The notes below the pieces were generated by a model, which was given only the letters and a program-made list of their open reading frames with translations, made no database searches and had not been told where the DNA came from. From NCBI RefSeq assembly GCF_039544005.1, contig NZ_BAABKV010000001.1, positions 6,696,001 to 6,760,000 on the forward strand: a stretch of 64,000 nucleotides of DNA. Reading direction: 5' to 3'. The position numbers were made by a program, and so were the translations under genes. The stretch comes from Kitasatospora paranensis (GTDB lineage Bacteria > Actinomycetota > Actinomycetes > Streptomycetales > Streptomycetaceae). Positions 1 to 9,613 of the stretch are shown here, one piece after another; the first letter of the stretch is position 1, and each line of letters starts with the position of its first letter.

Positions 1-567
1 GGCATCCCCACCTTCGGGCCGGTGCACGAGATCGCCCGGGCGATCCACCCGGAGTCCCGGGTCGTCTACGTCGACAACGACCCGGTCGCGGTGGCCCACA
101 GCCGGCTACTGCTCCACGACGACCCGGCGGCCCTCACGATCGAGGCCGACGTGCGGTCCGTCGACGACCTGCTCTCCCGCCCCGAGGTCGAGGCGCTGCT
201 CGCCGAGGGGCAGCCGGTCGGTGTGCTGCTGGTCGCCGTGTTGCACTTCGTGCAGGACGCCGACGACCCCCACAAGATCGTGGCCGCGCTGCGCGACGCC
301 CTGCCGCCCGGCAGCCACCTGGCGCTCTCGCACGCCTCGCTGGAGGGCCGCCCCGACCAGGCCGGCGCCCACCAGGACATCTACCGCCGGACCCCGACGC
401 CGCTCACCATGCGCAGCATGGCGGTCATCGAGAGCCTCTTCGACGGCTTCGAGCTGGTCGCCCCGGGCGTCGTTTACCTGCCCGAATGGCGGCCGGACGA
501 CCCCGCGGCGGTCGGCCCGCACCCGGAGCGGATGACCGGCGTGGCCGGCGTCGGGCGCCTCCCGTGA
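1..567 (+). CDS. SAM-dependent methyltransferase, DUF574 family (5' truncated)
   Basis: The reading frame is open from the first base of the window, so the N-terminus lies outside. The visible 188 residues are the C-terminal part of a DUF574-type Rossmann methyltransferase, a family abundant in actinomycetes: an acidic strand end (VVYVDNDP) that would bind SAM ribose, a following AD-V strand, the VLLVAVLHFVQD segment and an SHAS loop. Substrate unknown; the family is usually orphan. The TGA stop overlaps the GTG start of the next gene (GTGA), so the two are probably translationally coupled, tying this methyltransferase to a cyclic-di-GMP protein. The family call is from sequence pattern; the coupling is seen directly. 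Confidence 0.85.
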   Translation, partial: GIPTFGPVHEIARAIHPESRVVYVDNDPVAVAHSRLLLHDDPAALTIEADVRSVDDLLSRPEVEALLAEGQPVGVLLVAVLHFVQDADDPHKIVAALRDALPPGSHLALSHASLEGRPDQAGAHQDIYRRTPTPLTMRSMAVIESLFDGFELVAPGVVYLPEWRPDDPAAVGPHPERMTGVAGVGRLP

Positions 568-2726
568 GCGACGGGCCGGCGGCCGGCGGCGCGGCGGACC
601 TGCGGGAGGAGTGGGCGGCCCTGCTCGGGCGCGGCCACGGCGGAGCCGTCCACCCCCGGGTGCTCGACGGGCTGGTGGAGCAGTGCACCGACCTGCTCGA
701 ACGCTCCCGGCAGCAGCGACCGTTCGACCCGCGGCCGGCCCAGCGGGCCGGTGCGCTGCTGGTCGACGCCCACTTCACCGACCCGGACCTGCTGGCCCGG
801 GCCGTCCAGATCCTGCACCGCCACCCCGCCCAGGGCAGTGGCGCGCAGCTGGCCGGCGCCTTCGCGGCGGGCTGGGCCGCCGCGCTGCGCGAGCGCACCC
901 TGCGCGAGCAGGAGGCCATCCGGCTGGCCGCGGACACCGCCCGGCACGAGGTCGAGCGGGCCCTGCGCGAGTCCGAGGCCCGCTTCCGCGCGCTGTTCGA
1001 GAGTGCCGCGATCGGCATCGGCATCGGTGATGTCGAGGGCAACATCCTGGCCGTCAACCGGGCCCTCGGCGAGATCTTCGGGGCCGGCCCGGAGGAGATG
1101 GCCGGCCGCCGGGTCGGCGACCTCGTCCACCCGGAGGACACCCCGGGCGTCTGGGAGGCGTACGGCGACCTGATCAGCGGCACCCGGGAGTACCTCCAGT
1201 TCGACAAGCCGTACTACCGCAAGGACGGCGAGGTGGTCTGGACGCACCTGACCGTCTCGCTGATCCGCGACGACGACGGCGTGCCGAAGTACCAGGTGGC
1301 GATGTTGGAGGACATCACCGACCGGTACCGCCTCCAGGAGCGGCTGCGCCACCAGGCCACCCACGACCCGCTGACCGGGCTGCCCAACCGGGCCGCCTTC
1401 TTCGAGCGGCTGGAGCGGCTCTTCGAGGAGCCGGAGCCGGGCGCCAGGTTCGGCCTGTGCTACGTCGACCTGGACGGCTTCAAGGTGGTCAACGACAGCC
1501 TCGGCCACGACATGGGCGACCAGCTGCTGACCGCCGTGGCCGGCCGGCTGGAGGCCGCCCTGAGCCCGCTCGGGCACCTGGTGGCCCGGCTCGGCGGCGA
1601 CGAGTTCGTGGTGCTGCTGGAGAACTGCCGCGGCGAGCAGGAGGCCGTGGCCGCCGCGAAGACGGTGCTGGCCGCGCTGGCGAAGCCGGTGATGGTCGGC
1701 GACCACAAGCTGGCGGTCGGCGCGAGCGTCGGTGTGCTGGAGCGCCGGGTGGCGACCACCACGCCGGGTGCGGCGGTGCGCGCCGCCGACCTGACGCTGT
1801 ACCGCGCGAAGGAGGCCGGCCGCGGCCGGTGGACGCTGTTCGACCCCAAGGAGAACGCCCGCGCGGTCAGCCGGTACGCGGTGTCCGTGCGGATGCCGTC
1901 CGCGCTCGACCGCGGTGAGTTCTTCATCGACTACCAGCCGCTGGTCAACCTCGCGGACGGCTCGCTCGCCGCCGTCGAGGCGCTGGTGCGCTGGCGCCAC
2001 CCGCAGCTGGGCGTGCTCGGCCCGGAGGAGTTCGTCGGCACGGCCGAGGAGACCGGCCTGATCATGCCGCTCGGCCGCTGGGTGCTGGAGCAGGCGTGCA
2101 GTCAGGCCGCCGACTGGGTCCAGCGGTTCGGCGACCGGGCGCCGCAGCTCAACGTCAACCTGGCGGTCCGTCAGGCGCGCAACTCCGGGCTGGTCGGGGA
2201 CCTCGACCGGATCCTGCGGTCGACCGGACTGCAGCCGGCCAAGCTCCAGTTGGAGATCACGGAGTCGACCGTGGTCGGCCCCGAGGACGAGGCGCTGAAG
2301 TCGCTGCACGGCCTGGTCGACCTGGGTGTCTCCCTGGCCGTGGACGACTTCGGCACCGGCTGGTCCAACCTCGCCTATCTGCGCGACCTTCCGGTCTCCG
2401 GGCTGAAGATCGCCGGCTCGTTCGTCGGCGACCTGCACGACCCGGCCAAGGACACCCACCTGGGCTGGCGGATCGTCAGCGGCCTGGTGTCACTGGCCCA
2501 CACGCTCGGACTGACCGTCACCGCGGAGGGTGTGGAGAACCGTTCGGACGCCGAGCGGCTCCGGCTGATGGGCTGCGACTGGGCGCAGGGCTGGCACTTC
2601 GGCCGGCCGGTGCGGCCCGGCGAGATCGCCCGCAGGATCGCCGAGGCCAACCTGCCGGAGGCTCCGGAGGCCGTCGACCTGGCGGCCCGGATCGGGGCGA
2701 AGCGGACATATCAGCCGGAAATCTGA
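564..2726 (+). CDS. PAS-GGDEF-EAL cyclic-di-GMP turnover protein
   Basis: A 720-residue soluble protein with three recognisable domains: PAS at about residues 135-250, GGDEF at about 265-425 and EAL at about 440-690. The cyclase signature is intact (RLGGDEF, near residue 344) and so is the phosphodiesterase signature (EAL at 472-474; DDFGTG near 594), so both activities are possible. The RxxD inhibitory site that normally sits just before GGDEF is not seen, suggesting no product feedback. I see no transmembrane segment. Residues 1-125 are helical and unrecognised. In Streptomyces such proteins control the sporulation switch through BldD. The GTG start at 564 was chosen because it overlaps the upstream stop. 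Confidence 0.9.
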   Translation: MSDGPAAGGAADLREEWAALLGRGHGGAVHPRVLDGLVEQCTDLLERSRQQRPFDPRPAQRAGALLVDAHFTDPDLLARAVQILHRHPAQGSGAQLAGAFAAGWAAALRERTLREQEAIRLAADTARHEVERALRESEARFRALFESAAIGIGIGDVEGNILAVNRALGEIFGAGPEEMAGRRVGDLVHPEDTPGVWEAYGDLISGTREYLQFDKPYYRKDGEVVWTHLTVSLIRDDDGVPKYQVAMLEDITDRYRLQERLRHQATHDPLTGLPNRAAFFERLERLFEEPEPGARFGLCYVDLDGFKVVNDSLGHDMGDQLLTAVAGRLEAALSPLGHLVARLGGDEFVVLLENCRGEQEAVAAAKTVLAALAKPVMVGDHKLAVGASVGVLERRVATTTPGAAVRAADLTLYRAKEAGRGRWTLFDPKENARAVSRYAVSVRMPSALDRGEFFIDYQPLVNLADGSLAAVEALVRWRHPQLGVLGPEEFVGTAEETGLIMPLGRWVLEQACSQAADWVQRFGDRAPQLNVNLAVRQARNSGLVGDLDRILRSTGLQPAKLQLEITESTVVGPEDEALKSLHGLVDLGVSLAVDDFGTGWSNLAYLRDLPVSGLKIAGSFVGDLHDPAKDTHLGWRIVSGLVSLAHTLGLTVTAEGVENRSDAERLRLMGCDWAQGWHFGRPVRPGEIARRIAEANLPEAPEAVDLAARIGAKRTYQPEI

Positions 2727-2979
2727 AAAAACCCTTCAAATCCCCTTGACGGGGTGCGATCCGGGCGCAGATGATGGCTCCAATGGCACCGCTTTCCAGC
2801 GGGAGTCCACGCGTGACCGTCGGCGCTCTTCGAGCGCCCGAGACGACCGACGCATTGAGGGGCCGGGGCCGGGGGGCTCACGGAGGCCGGAGGGGGCTTT
2901 CAGGCCCGCGTCGCTGTTCGCTCTCCCCACCATCGAGGGCACATCTGTGCCCCTCCGCCTCCCGAGAGGCCCCTGAGCG
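2727..2979 (+). promoter_or_regulatory. Intergenic promoter region of the glycan locus
   Basis: This gap lies between the cyclic-di-GMP gene and the first glycosyltransferase. A candidate promoter is TTGACG at 2746-2751 with GATGAT at 2770-2775 (18-bp spacer). A 7-bp inverted repeat with a 2-base loop, GGGCACA/TGTGCCC, occupies 2937-2952, 27 bp before the start codon, and could be an operator or an RNA hairpin. GAGAGG, about 10 nt before the ATG, is the likely ribosome site. Promoter calls by eye are weak in high-GC DNA. Confidence 0.35.
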
Positions 2980-3809
2980 ATGAGCACCACCCTGCCTTCC
3001 GACCCCGCACAGCCGTCCCCCGCGTACCTCGGCCGACCGATGCGCCGTGCCGGAGACCGGGCGACCACCCCGCGGCCGATGCGCCGCGCCGGGGACTTCG
3101 CGACCCGGCACACCGTCAGCCTGGTCATCCCCGCCTTCAACGAGGCCCGCAACATCCCGTGGGTCTTCGAGCAGATCCCGCGCTGCGTCGACGAGGTCAT
3201 CCTCGTGGACGGCGCCTCCAGCGACGCCACCGTCGCCGTGGCCAGGTCCATCCTGCCGAACGTGCGCAGCGTCGAACAGAGCGGCCCCGGCAAGGGCAAC
3301 GCCCTGCGCACCGGATTCGCGGCCGCGACCGGCGACCACATCGTGATGATGGACGCCGACGGCTCGATGTGGCCCGGCGAGATCCCCCACTACCTGCACT
3401 TCCTCGACAACGGCTACGACTTCGTCAAGGGCTCGCGCTGCATCGCCGGCGGCGGGTCGCTGGACTTCACCCGCGTCCGCTCGCTCGGCAACCGGGTGCT
3501 GCTCGCCGTCGTCAACCGCCTCTACCACACGGTGCTGACCGACCTCTGCTACGGATTCTGCGCCTTCCGCCGCAGCTTCCTCGACGAACTCTGCCTGCAC
3601 TCCGCGGGCTTCGAGATCGAGGCCGAGATGGTCGCACACGCCCTCCGCTCGGGCCTGCGCATCGCAGAGGTCCCGAGCCTCGAACTTCCCCGCCGCAGCG
3701 GCCGCTCGCACCTCCACGCCGTCTCCGACGGCCGGCGGTCCTGCGGACCCTGATCGCCGAGCGTCCCGGCGCCCGGTCCGCGGCGCCCGTTGCGGTGGGG
3801 GAGCGATGA
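2980..3809 (+). CDS. Family 2 glycosyltransferase, dolichol-phosphate-mannose-synthase-like (one-base frame break)
   Basis: GT-A glycosyltransferase with a VSLVIPAFNEARNIP start strand at about residue 46, a DGASSDAT nucleotide-binding loop and a DAD motif near residues 125-127, as in polyprenol-phosphate glycosyl transferases. It probably moves a sugar from a nucleotide sugar to a lipid carrier or growing glycan on the inner membrane face. The N-terminus carries two copies of PMRRAGD. The uninterrupted frame stops at 3753, but restoring one base near 3738 gives the expected tail (VLRTLIAER) and a TGA at 3807-3809 overlapping the next ATG, exactly like its neighbours. I infer an assembly deletion, and a native length near 276 residues. 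Confidence 0.8.
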
Positions 3810-5136
3810 TGAACGGCGTCGACCGGCGTACCGCAGCAGCCTGCCCGCGCACTGCCGCCCGTGACTCGCTCTACACCCCCGTCCGGGTCGTCGAACTGGA
3901 CCTGGACGAGCCGGGCGAGCTGCGCTCACCCGGCGGCCTCGGCCCGGCCGACCCGGACGGACGCGTGTTGGCGTTGGTGCGGCTGCACGGACACCCGCTC
4001 GGTCTGGTCACGGCCACCGGCACCGCAGGCGACCCCGCCACGCTGCGCCGGGCGCTGGTCGACGCCGCGCACCGGGAACTGCGCGTTCCCTCCCGTTCCA
4101 CCGCGACGCCCGCGGCGCAGCCCCGTCGGGTCGGCCGCGCCCGGGCGCGTGCGGACCGCCCCACGGTCACCGTGGTCATCTGCACCCGCAACCGGCCCCG
4201 CGCGCTCCGCCGCTGCCTGGACTCGCTGCTGCGCACCGACTACCCCGACGTCGAGGTCCTCGTGGTCGACAACGCGCCGCTCGACGACACCACCCGCGAA
4301 CTCGTCCGCACCCGCTACCGCGACCAGGTCCGCTACCTCCGCGAGCCCGTCCCCGGCCTGGCCCGCGCCCGGAACACCGGACTGGCCGCCGCCCGCGGCG
4401 AGATCTGCGCCTTCGCCGACGACGACCTGGTCATCGACAGCCACTGGGTGGCGGCCCTCGCCGAGGCCTTCGAGGCCGACGACCGGACGGGCTGCGTGAC
4501 CGGGCTCGTCATGCCCGCCGAACTCGACACCGCGGCCCAGCTCGCCCTGGAACGCTACGGCGGGTACTCCCGCGGCTTCGCCGCCCGCAGCTGGTCGCTG
4601 CGCGAGCCCCCGACGACCCGCTGGTCCGGTACTCCGTGGGCCGGTTCGGCTCCGGCGCCAACATGGCGTTCCGTACCGCGATGCTGCGCAGCATCGGCGG
4701 GTTCGACCCGGCGACCGGCGCCGGCACACCGGCCCGCGGCGGCGAGGAACTGCTCGCCTTCTTCTCCGTCCTCAACGGCGGCCACGACATCACCTACCAG
4801 CCCGACGCCATCGTCTGGCACTGCCACCCGCGCACCGAGGAGGCGCTGACCCGGCAGATCTTCAACTTCGGGGTCGGCTTCGGCGCCTACCTGACCGCCG
4901 CCGTCTCGCGCCGGCCCGACGTGCTCGCCGACCTGGTGCGCCGGGTGCCGCTCGGCCTGTGGCGCTGGCAGGTCGCCCACCGGGCCCGCCGGCACGCGCC
5001 CTCCTGCGAGGCCGTGCCCGAGACCGTGCCCGGCCTCGGCCGGCGCGAGATCGAGGGGCTGCTCTACGGGCCGTTCGGCTACCTGTACAGCCTCTGGCAC
5101 CAGCGGACGGCCCGGAGCGGGGCGTGGTCGCGATGA
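3806..5136 (+). CDS. Family 2 glycosyltransferase with extra N-terminal domain, copy 1 (one-base frame break)
   Basis: A roughly 90-residue N-terminal domain (VVELDLDEPGELRSP..., HPLGLVTA) precedes a GT-A domain that starts with TVTVVICTRNRP and carries NTG and FADDDLV motifs. Residues up to about 4605 read in one frame and the rest (GRFGSGANMAF, RGGEELLAF, GLLYGPFGYLYSL) in the frame one base back. The next gene is a full paralogue that aligns across the break, placing the missing base in the C run at 4606-4612. Starts at ATG 3806 (or 3809), overlapping the upstream stop, and overlaps the next gene by ATGA. Donor and acceptor are unknown. Confidence 0.8.
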
Positions 5137-6361
5137 CCACCGCCCCCGCCCTGCCCGTGCCGCCGGCCCGGATCGTCGACCTCGACCTGGACCACCCGGA
5201 GGACCTGCGCGCCCCCGGCGGCGCCCCCGCCCCGGCCGCCGACGGACCGGTGCTCGCCCTCGTCCGCCGGCGCGGCCACCCGCTCGGCCTGGTCACCGCC
5301 GCCGGCACCGCCGACGGCCCGGCCCTGCGCGCCGCCCTCCTGGCCGCCGCCCTGCGCGACGTCCGGGAGGCCCCGGCCGACCGGGCGCCGCAGGCCGCCG
5401 CCGGGCCCGGGCCCACCGTCACCGTCGTCGTCTGCACCCGCGACCGCACCGACCTGCTCACCCCCTGCCTGGACTCGCTGCTGCGCAGCGCACCGCCGCA
5501 GGCCGAGGTGCTGCTCGTCGACAACGCGCCGACCGACCACACCACCCGCGACCTCGTCCGGTCCCGGTACGCCGACCGGATCCGCTACGTGCACGAGCCG
5601 GTGCCCGGCCTCGCCCGAGCCCGCAACACCGCGCTGGCCGCCGCCACCGGCGAGATCATCGCCTTCACCGACGACGACGCCCTCGCCGACCCCGGCTGGG
5701 TCCCCGGCCTGCTCGCCGCCTTCCGCTCCGACGCGCGGATCGCCTGCGTCACCGGCCTGGTGCTGCCCGCCGAGCTCGACACCCCGGCGCAGGCCGCCTT
5801 CGAACGGCACTGCGGCTTCTCCCGCGGCTTCGCCGCCCGCACCTGGTCGCTCGCGGCCGGCTCGGCCGACCCGCTGTTCCCGTACACCACCAGCCGGTTC
5901 GGCACCGGCGCCAACATGGCCTTCCGGACGGCGGCGCTCCGGGCGATCGGCGGATTCGACCGGGCGACCGGCGCCGGCACCCCCACCCGGGGCGGCGAGG
6001 ACCTGCTGGCCTTCCTGGACGTCCTCACCGCCGGCCACACCGTCGCCTACCAGCCGGACGCCCTGATCTGGCACCGCCACCGGCGCACCGACGAGGCGCT
6101 CGACGCCCAGGTCTACGGCTTCGGCGTCGGCTACAGCGCCTACCTGACGGCCGCCGTGCTGCACCGGCCGGCGCTGCTCGCCGGGCTGCTGCGCCGCCTG
6201 CCCCGGGCCCTGCCCGCCGCCGCCCGCGGCGGCCGCACCCCGACCGGCCGGCCCCGCGGGCACTCGCCCGCCGCCAGCTGCGCGGGCTGCTGTACGGCCC
6301 GTTCAGCTACCTGGTGAGCCTGCGCCGGCAGCGCGCCCTCGACGCCGGGACAGCGTCGTGA
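5133..6361 (+). CDS. Family 2 glycosyltransferase with extra N-terminal domain, copy 2 (one-base frame break)
   Basis: Tandem paralogue of the preceding gene, with the same order: an N-terminal domain (IVDLDLDHPEDLRAP, HPLGLVTA), then a GT-A domain (TVTVVVCTRDR, RNTALAAA, FTDDDALAD, FGTGANMAF, GGEDLLAF). The frame breaks near 6251-6260; after one base is restored, the tail reads LARRQLRGLLYGPFSYL, matching copy 1, and ends at a TGA overlapping the next GTG. Copies 1 and 2 differ mostly in the linker after the N-terminal domain, so they probably arose by duplication and may add different or alternating sugars. The N-terminal domain is not one I can name. Confidence 0.8.
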
Positions 6362-7734
6362 TCCCCGTCGTCACCGCCCGCCGCAGCGCTGCCGCCCGGC
6401 CGTGCTCCTGCCCCGTGCCGCTGCCCTGCGAGTGCTCGTACACCACGCTGGTGCGGGCCCGGGCGCGCGCGCTGACCCGGCGCGCCGCCGGCGAGCCGCT
6501 GCTGCGCAACGGGCACATCCTGGCTGCCAGTTCGGTGCTGGCGGCGGTCTTCGGCTCGCTGTTCTGGATCTTCGCGACCCGCTGGTACAGCGCCGAGACC
6601 GTCGGCACCAGCTACGCGGCGCTCTCGGTCGCCGCGCTGATGTCCGGCATCGGCCGCTTCAACCTCGGCGACGTGCTGGTGCGGTTCGTCCCGCGGGCCG
6701 GCCGGCACACCGGGCGCCTGGTGCTCCGCTGCTACCTGATCAGCGGCGGCCTCAGCGCGCTCGCCGCCGCCTGCTTCCTGATGCTGATCCCGTACGTCGC
6801 CCCCAGCCTCGCATTCCTCCGCACCCCCGTGCTGGGCATCTCGTTCGTGATCGCCGCCGCCGGGTACTCGATCTTCGACCTCCAGGACGGCGCCCTCACC
6901 GGCCTGCGCCGCACCGGCTGGGTGCTGGGCGAGAACCTGCTGTTCGCCGCCGCCAAGGCCGCCGTGCTCGCGGCCTGCGCCGCCCTCGCCATCGGCACCG
7001 GCATCCTGGTCTCCTGGGCCGCGGCGCTGCTGCTCTCGGTGGTGGTGACCAACGTGGTGCTGTTCCGCCACGCCATCCCGGCCCACCACCGGGCCGACAC
7101 CGAGGGCGCGCCCGTGCCGCGCCGGGTGATGCGGTACGCCGTCGCCGACTACCTCGGCAAGCTCGCCAGCATCATCACCTACTCGGTGCTGCCGCTGATG
7201 GTCCTCAGCCAGCTCGGCGCCGCCCAGAACGCGTACTACTCGCTGGCCTGGATCATCGCCGACACCTTCGACATCGCCGTCTTCGCGATGGGCGCCTCGC
7301 TCGTCGTCGAAGGCGCCCACGAACCGGGCCGGCTCGCCGAGCACGCCCGCCGGATGCTGCGCCACGCCGGTCTGCTGGTGCTCGCCGCGACCGTCGTCGT
7401 GGTCGCCGCGGCGCCCTGGATCCTCAGCCTGTTCGGACCGGCGTACGCCGAGAACGGCACCCCGGTGCTGCGCCTGATGGCCCTCGCCTCGCTGCCGACC
7501 GTCCTGTTCACGGTGGCCATCGACGTGGCCAGGGTCCGCCGCAACCTCGGCCGGCTGGTCGGCCTCCAGGTCGCGCACGCCGTCCTGGTCATCGGCCTCA
7601 CGATCGTCCTGCTGCCCGCCTACGGCCTCACCGGTGTCGGCCTCGCCTGGCTGATCGCCTGCTGCGCCGTCGCCCTGCCACTGCTGCTCACCATGCCGCG
7701 CTGGATCCGCCCGCCCGAAGGGAGCCGGCCGTGA
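6358..7734 (+). CDS. Wzx-like polysaccharide flippase, MOP superfamily
   Basis: A 458-residue integral membrane protein with about 12-14 hydrophobic segments after a 55-residue basic, Cys-containing N-terminal tail. Features fit polysaccharide exporters of the MATE/Wzx type: a FGSLFWIFATRWYS first helix region, a central repeat-like break, and SLFGPAYAENG in the second half. It would flip lipid-linked oligosaccharide from the cytoplasm to the outside. The GTG start at 6358 overlaps the upstream stop, and the stop overlaps the next start, so it lies within a tightly coupled glycosyltransferase operon, which supports the role. MATE drug exporters are less likely given this setting. Confidence 0.8.
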   Translation: MIPVVTARRSAAARPCSCPVPLPCECSYTTLVRARARALTRRAAGEPLLRNGHILAASSVLAAVFGSLFWIFATRWYSAETVGTSYAALSVAALMSGIGRFNLGDVLVRFVPRAGRHTGRLVLRCYLISGGLSALAAACFLMLIPYVAPSLAFLRTPVLGISFVIAAAGYSIFDLQDGALTGLRRTGWVLGENLLFAAAKAAVLAACAALAIGTGILVSWAAALLLSVVVTNVVLFRHAIPAHHRADTEGAPVPRRVMRYAVADYLGKLASIITYSVLPLMVLSQLGAAQNAYYSLAWIIADTFDIAVFAMGASLVVEGAHEPGRLAEHARRMLRHAGLLVLAATVVVVAAAPWILSLFGPAYAENGTPVLRLMALASLPTVLFTVAIDVARVRRNLGRLVGLQVAHAVLVIGLTIVLLPAYGLTGVGLAWLIACCAVALPLLLTMPRWIRPPEGSRP

Positions 7735-8741
7735 CCGCCCGACCCGGCACCGACACCACCCTGTCCGTCGTCATCTGCGCCTACACCCTGGACCGGTGGG
7801 ACGACCTGTCCGCCGCCGTGGCCTCGGTGCAGCACCAGCACCGCCCGCCGGACGAACTGGTCCTGGTCGCCGACCACTGCCCGGAACTCGCCCGCCGCGC
7901 CGCGCGGCGCTGGCCCGGGGTGACGGTCGTCCCCAACGAGGAGCGGCGCGGCCTGTCCGGCGCCCGCAACACCGGGGTGCGCGCCGTCCACGGTGAGGTG
8001 GTCGCCTTCCTCGACGACGACGCGGCGGCGGCGGCGGACTGGACGACCCGGCTGCTGGCCGGCTACCGGGACGGTGCGGTGCTCGGCGTCGGCGGCCTCG
8101 TCCGGCCGCGCTGGGACGGCGGCCGGCCGCGCTGGTTCCCCGCCGAGTTCGACTGGGTGGTCGGCTGCTCCTACCGGGGCCTGCCCCGGGGTGCCGCCCC
8201 GATCCGCAACTTCACCGGCGCCAACATGTCCTTCCGCCGCGCCGAGGCGCTGGCCGCCGGCGGCTTCCGGCTCGACCTCGGCCGGGTCGGCACCCGGCCG
8301 GTCGGCTGCGAGGAGACCGAGTTCTGCCTCCGGCTGGCCGAGCACCACCCCGGCGCGGAGCTCCGCTACGAACCCGCCGCGGTCGTCCACCACCACGTGC
8401 CGTCCACCCGCTCCACCTGGGCCTACTTCCGGGCCCGCTGCTACGCGGAGGGCCGCTCCAAGGCCGTGGTCGCCCGGCACACCGGCCCCCGGCCCGCGCT
8501 CGCCTCCGAACGCCGCTACCTGCGGCACACCCTGCCCGCCGCCGTCCTGCGCAGCCTGCGCCGCGCCGACCTGCGGGCCGCCGGCGCCCTGTGCGGCGGA
8601 GCCGGCCTGACCCTGCTCGGCTACGCGGTGGGCCGCACCCGCGGCCTCGTCACCGCTGCGGGCCCCGCCGCCGACGCGGGCACCGGCGGTACGGCGGCCA
8701 CCGGCGGCGCGGCGGACCGACCGGTGAGGAGCCCGCGATGA
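7731..8741 (+). CDS. Family 2 glycosyltransferase
   Basis: A 336-residue GT-A enzyme: LSVVICAYTLDRWDDL start, GLSGARNTGV acceptor loop, FLDDDAAAA metal motif and a TGANMSFRR segment followed by GCEETEFCLRL, typical of the second half of family 2 enzymes. It lacks the extra N-terminal domain of the two upstream paralogues. The C-terminus has an Ala/Gly-rich hydrophobic stretch that may associate with membrane. GTG start and stop both overlap the neighbours by 4 bp. It probably extends the same glycan as the other transferases here; the sugar cannot be read from sequence. Confidence 0.88.
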   Translation: MTARPGTDTTLSVVICAYTLDRWDDLSAAVASVQHQHRPPDELVLVADHCPELARRAARRWPGVTVVPNEERRGLSGARNTGVRAVHGEVVAFLDDDAAAAADWTTRLLAGYRDGAVLGVGGLVRPRWDGGRPRWFPAEFDWVVGCSYRGLPRGAAPIRNFTGANMSFRRAEALAAGGFRLDLGRVGTRPVGCEETEFCLRLAEHHPGAELRYEPAAVVHHHVPSTRSTWAYFRARCYAEGRSKAVVARHTGPRPALASERRYLRHTLPAAVLRSLRRADLRAAGALCGGAGLTLLGYAVGRTRGLVTAAGPAADAGTGGTAATGGAADRPVRSPR

Positions 8742-9550
8742 AAGCCGTCCCCGTGTTCCTGTACCACTCGGTCTCCGACGACCCGCCGGACTGGATCGCG
8801 CCCTACACGGTGTCGCCGAAGGTGTTCCGCGAACAACTCGACAGGATCGCCGACGCCGGACTGTCGATCGTCCCGCTGCGGCGGCTGGTCGCCGCCCAGC
8901 ACGGCGGCCCGCCGCTGCCGCCCGACTGCGCCGTCCTGACCTTCGACGACGGCTTCGCCGACTTCTATTGGACGGTCGCCCCGATCCTCTCCGAGCGCGG
9001 CCTGCCCGCCACCCTGTACGTCACCGTCGGCGCCATGCACCCGCCGGGCGCCGAGGCGACCGGCAGTCTGCTGCCGCCCGCGTCGATGCTGAACTGGCGC
9101 CAGGTCGGCACCATCGACACCCTCGGTATCGAGATCGGCGGCCACACGCAGACCCACGCCCAGCTGGACACCGTCTACGGACAGCGCCGCGCCGACGAGA
9201 TCGCCGGCAGCAAGCACCGGCTGGAGGACGTCCTCGGCCACGAGGTCACCGCGTTCGCCTACCCGCACGGCTACTCCAGCCCCGCCGTCCGGCGCCGGGT
9301 CCGCGAGGCGGGCTGGACGTCCGCGACCGCCGTCGAGAACAAGTTCAGCTCGGCCGCCGACGACCCGCTGCGGATCTGCCGGCTGATGGTCCGCAACGAC
9401 ACGCCCGGGGAGACCTTCCAGGCCTGGACGGAATGCCGCGGCAGCCGCGTCGGGCCCATCCCGGAGAGCCTCTACACCCGCGGCTGGCGGGCCTACCGGC
9501 GGATGACCGCGATCGTGGGCAGCCCGGTCGGCGGACCGCCGAAGGACTGA
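8738..9550 (+). CDS. Polysaccharide deacetylase (NodB/CE4)
   Basis: A 270-residue CE4 enzyme. The metal and catalytic motifs are visible: TFDDGFADF near residues 68-76, GGHTQTHAQL giving the two metal-binding His near 136-140, and AYPHGYSS further on. No signal peptide is evident (it begins MKAVPVFLYHSV), so it may act in the cytoplasm on a nucleotide-linked or lipid-linked sugar, or leave by another route. Its place between glycosyltransferases and the polymerase-like gene suggests it de-N-acetylates a HexNAc residue of the glycan made here. Starts by ATGA overlap with the upstream gene. Confidence 0.9.
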   Translation: MKAVPVFLYHSVSDDPPDWIAPYTVSPKVFREQLDRIADAGLSIVPLRRLVAAQHGGPPLPPDCAVLTFDDGFADFYWTVAPILSERGLPATLYVTVGAMHPPGAEATGSLLPPASMLNWRQVGTIDTLGIEIGGHTQTHAQLDTVYGQRRADEIAGSKHRLEDVLGHEVTAFAYPHGYSSPAVRRRVREAGWTSATAVENKFSSAADDPLRICRLMVRNDTPGETFQAWTECRGSRVGPIPESLYTRGWRAYRRMTAIVGSPVGGPPKD

Positions 9551-9613
9551 CCCGCGCCATGCCCACCGCCCAGCAGCCCCGCGTCACCCCGACGGCCGGA
9601 AGAGGGACGTCCG

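Noticed and set aside
474..2459. Very long open frames antisense to real genes (for example opposite the GGDEF gene, the cobN region and the ABC permease)
   Set aside because: High third-position GC keeps antisense frames open; their translations are low-complexity Arg/Gly/Ala/Pro-rich with no domain, and the opposite strand carries clear families.
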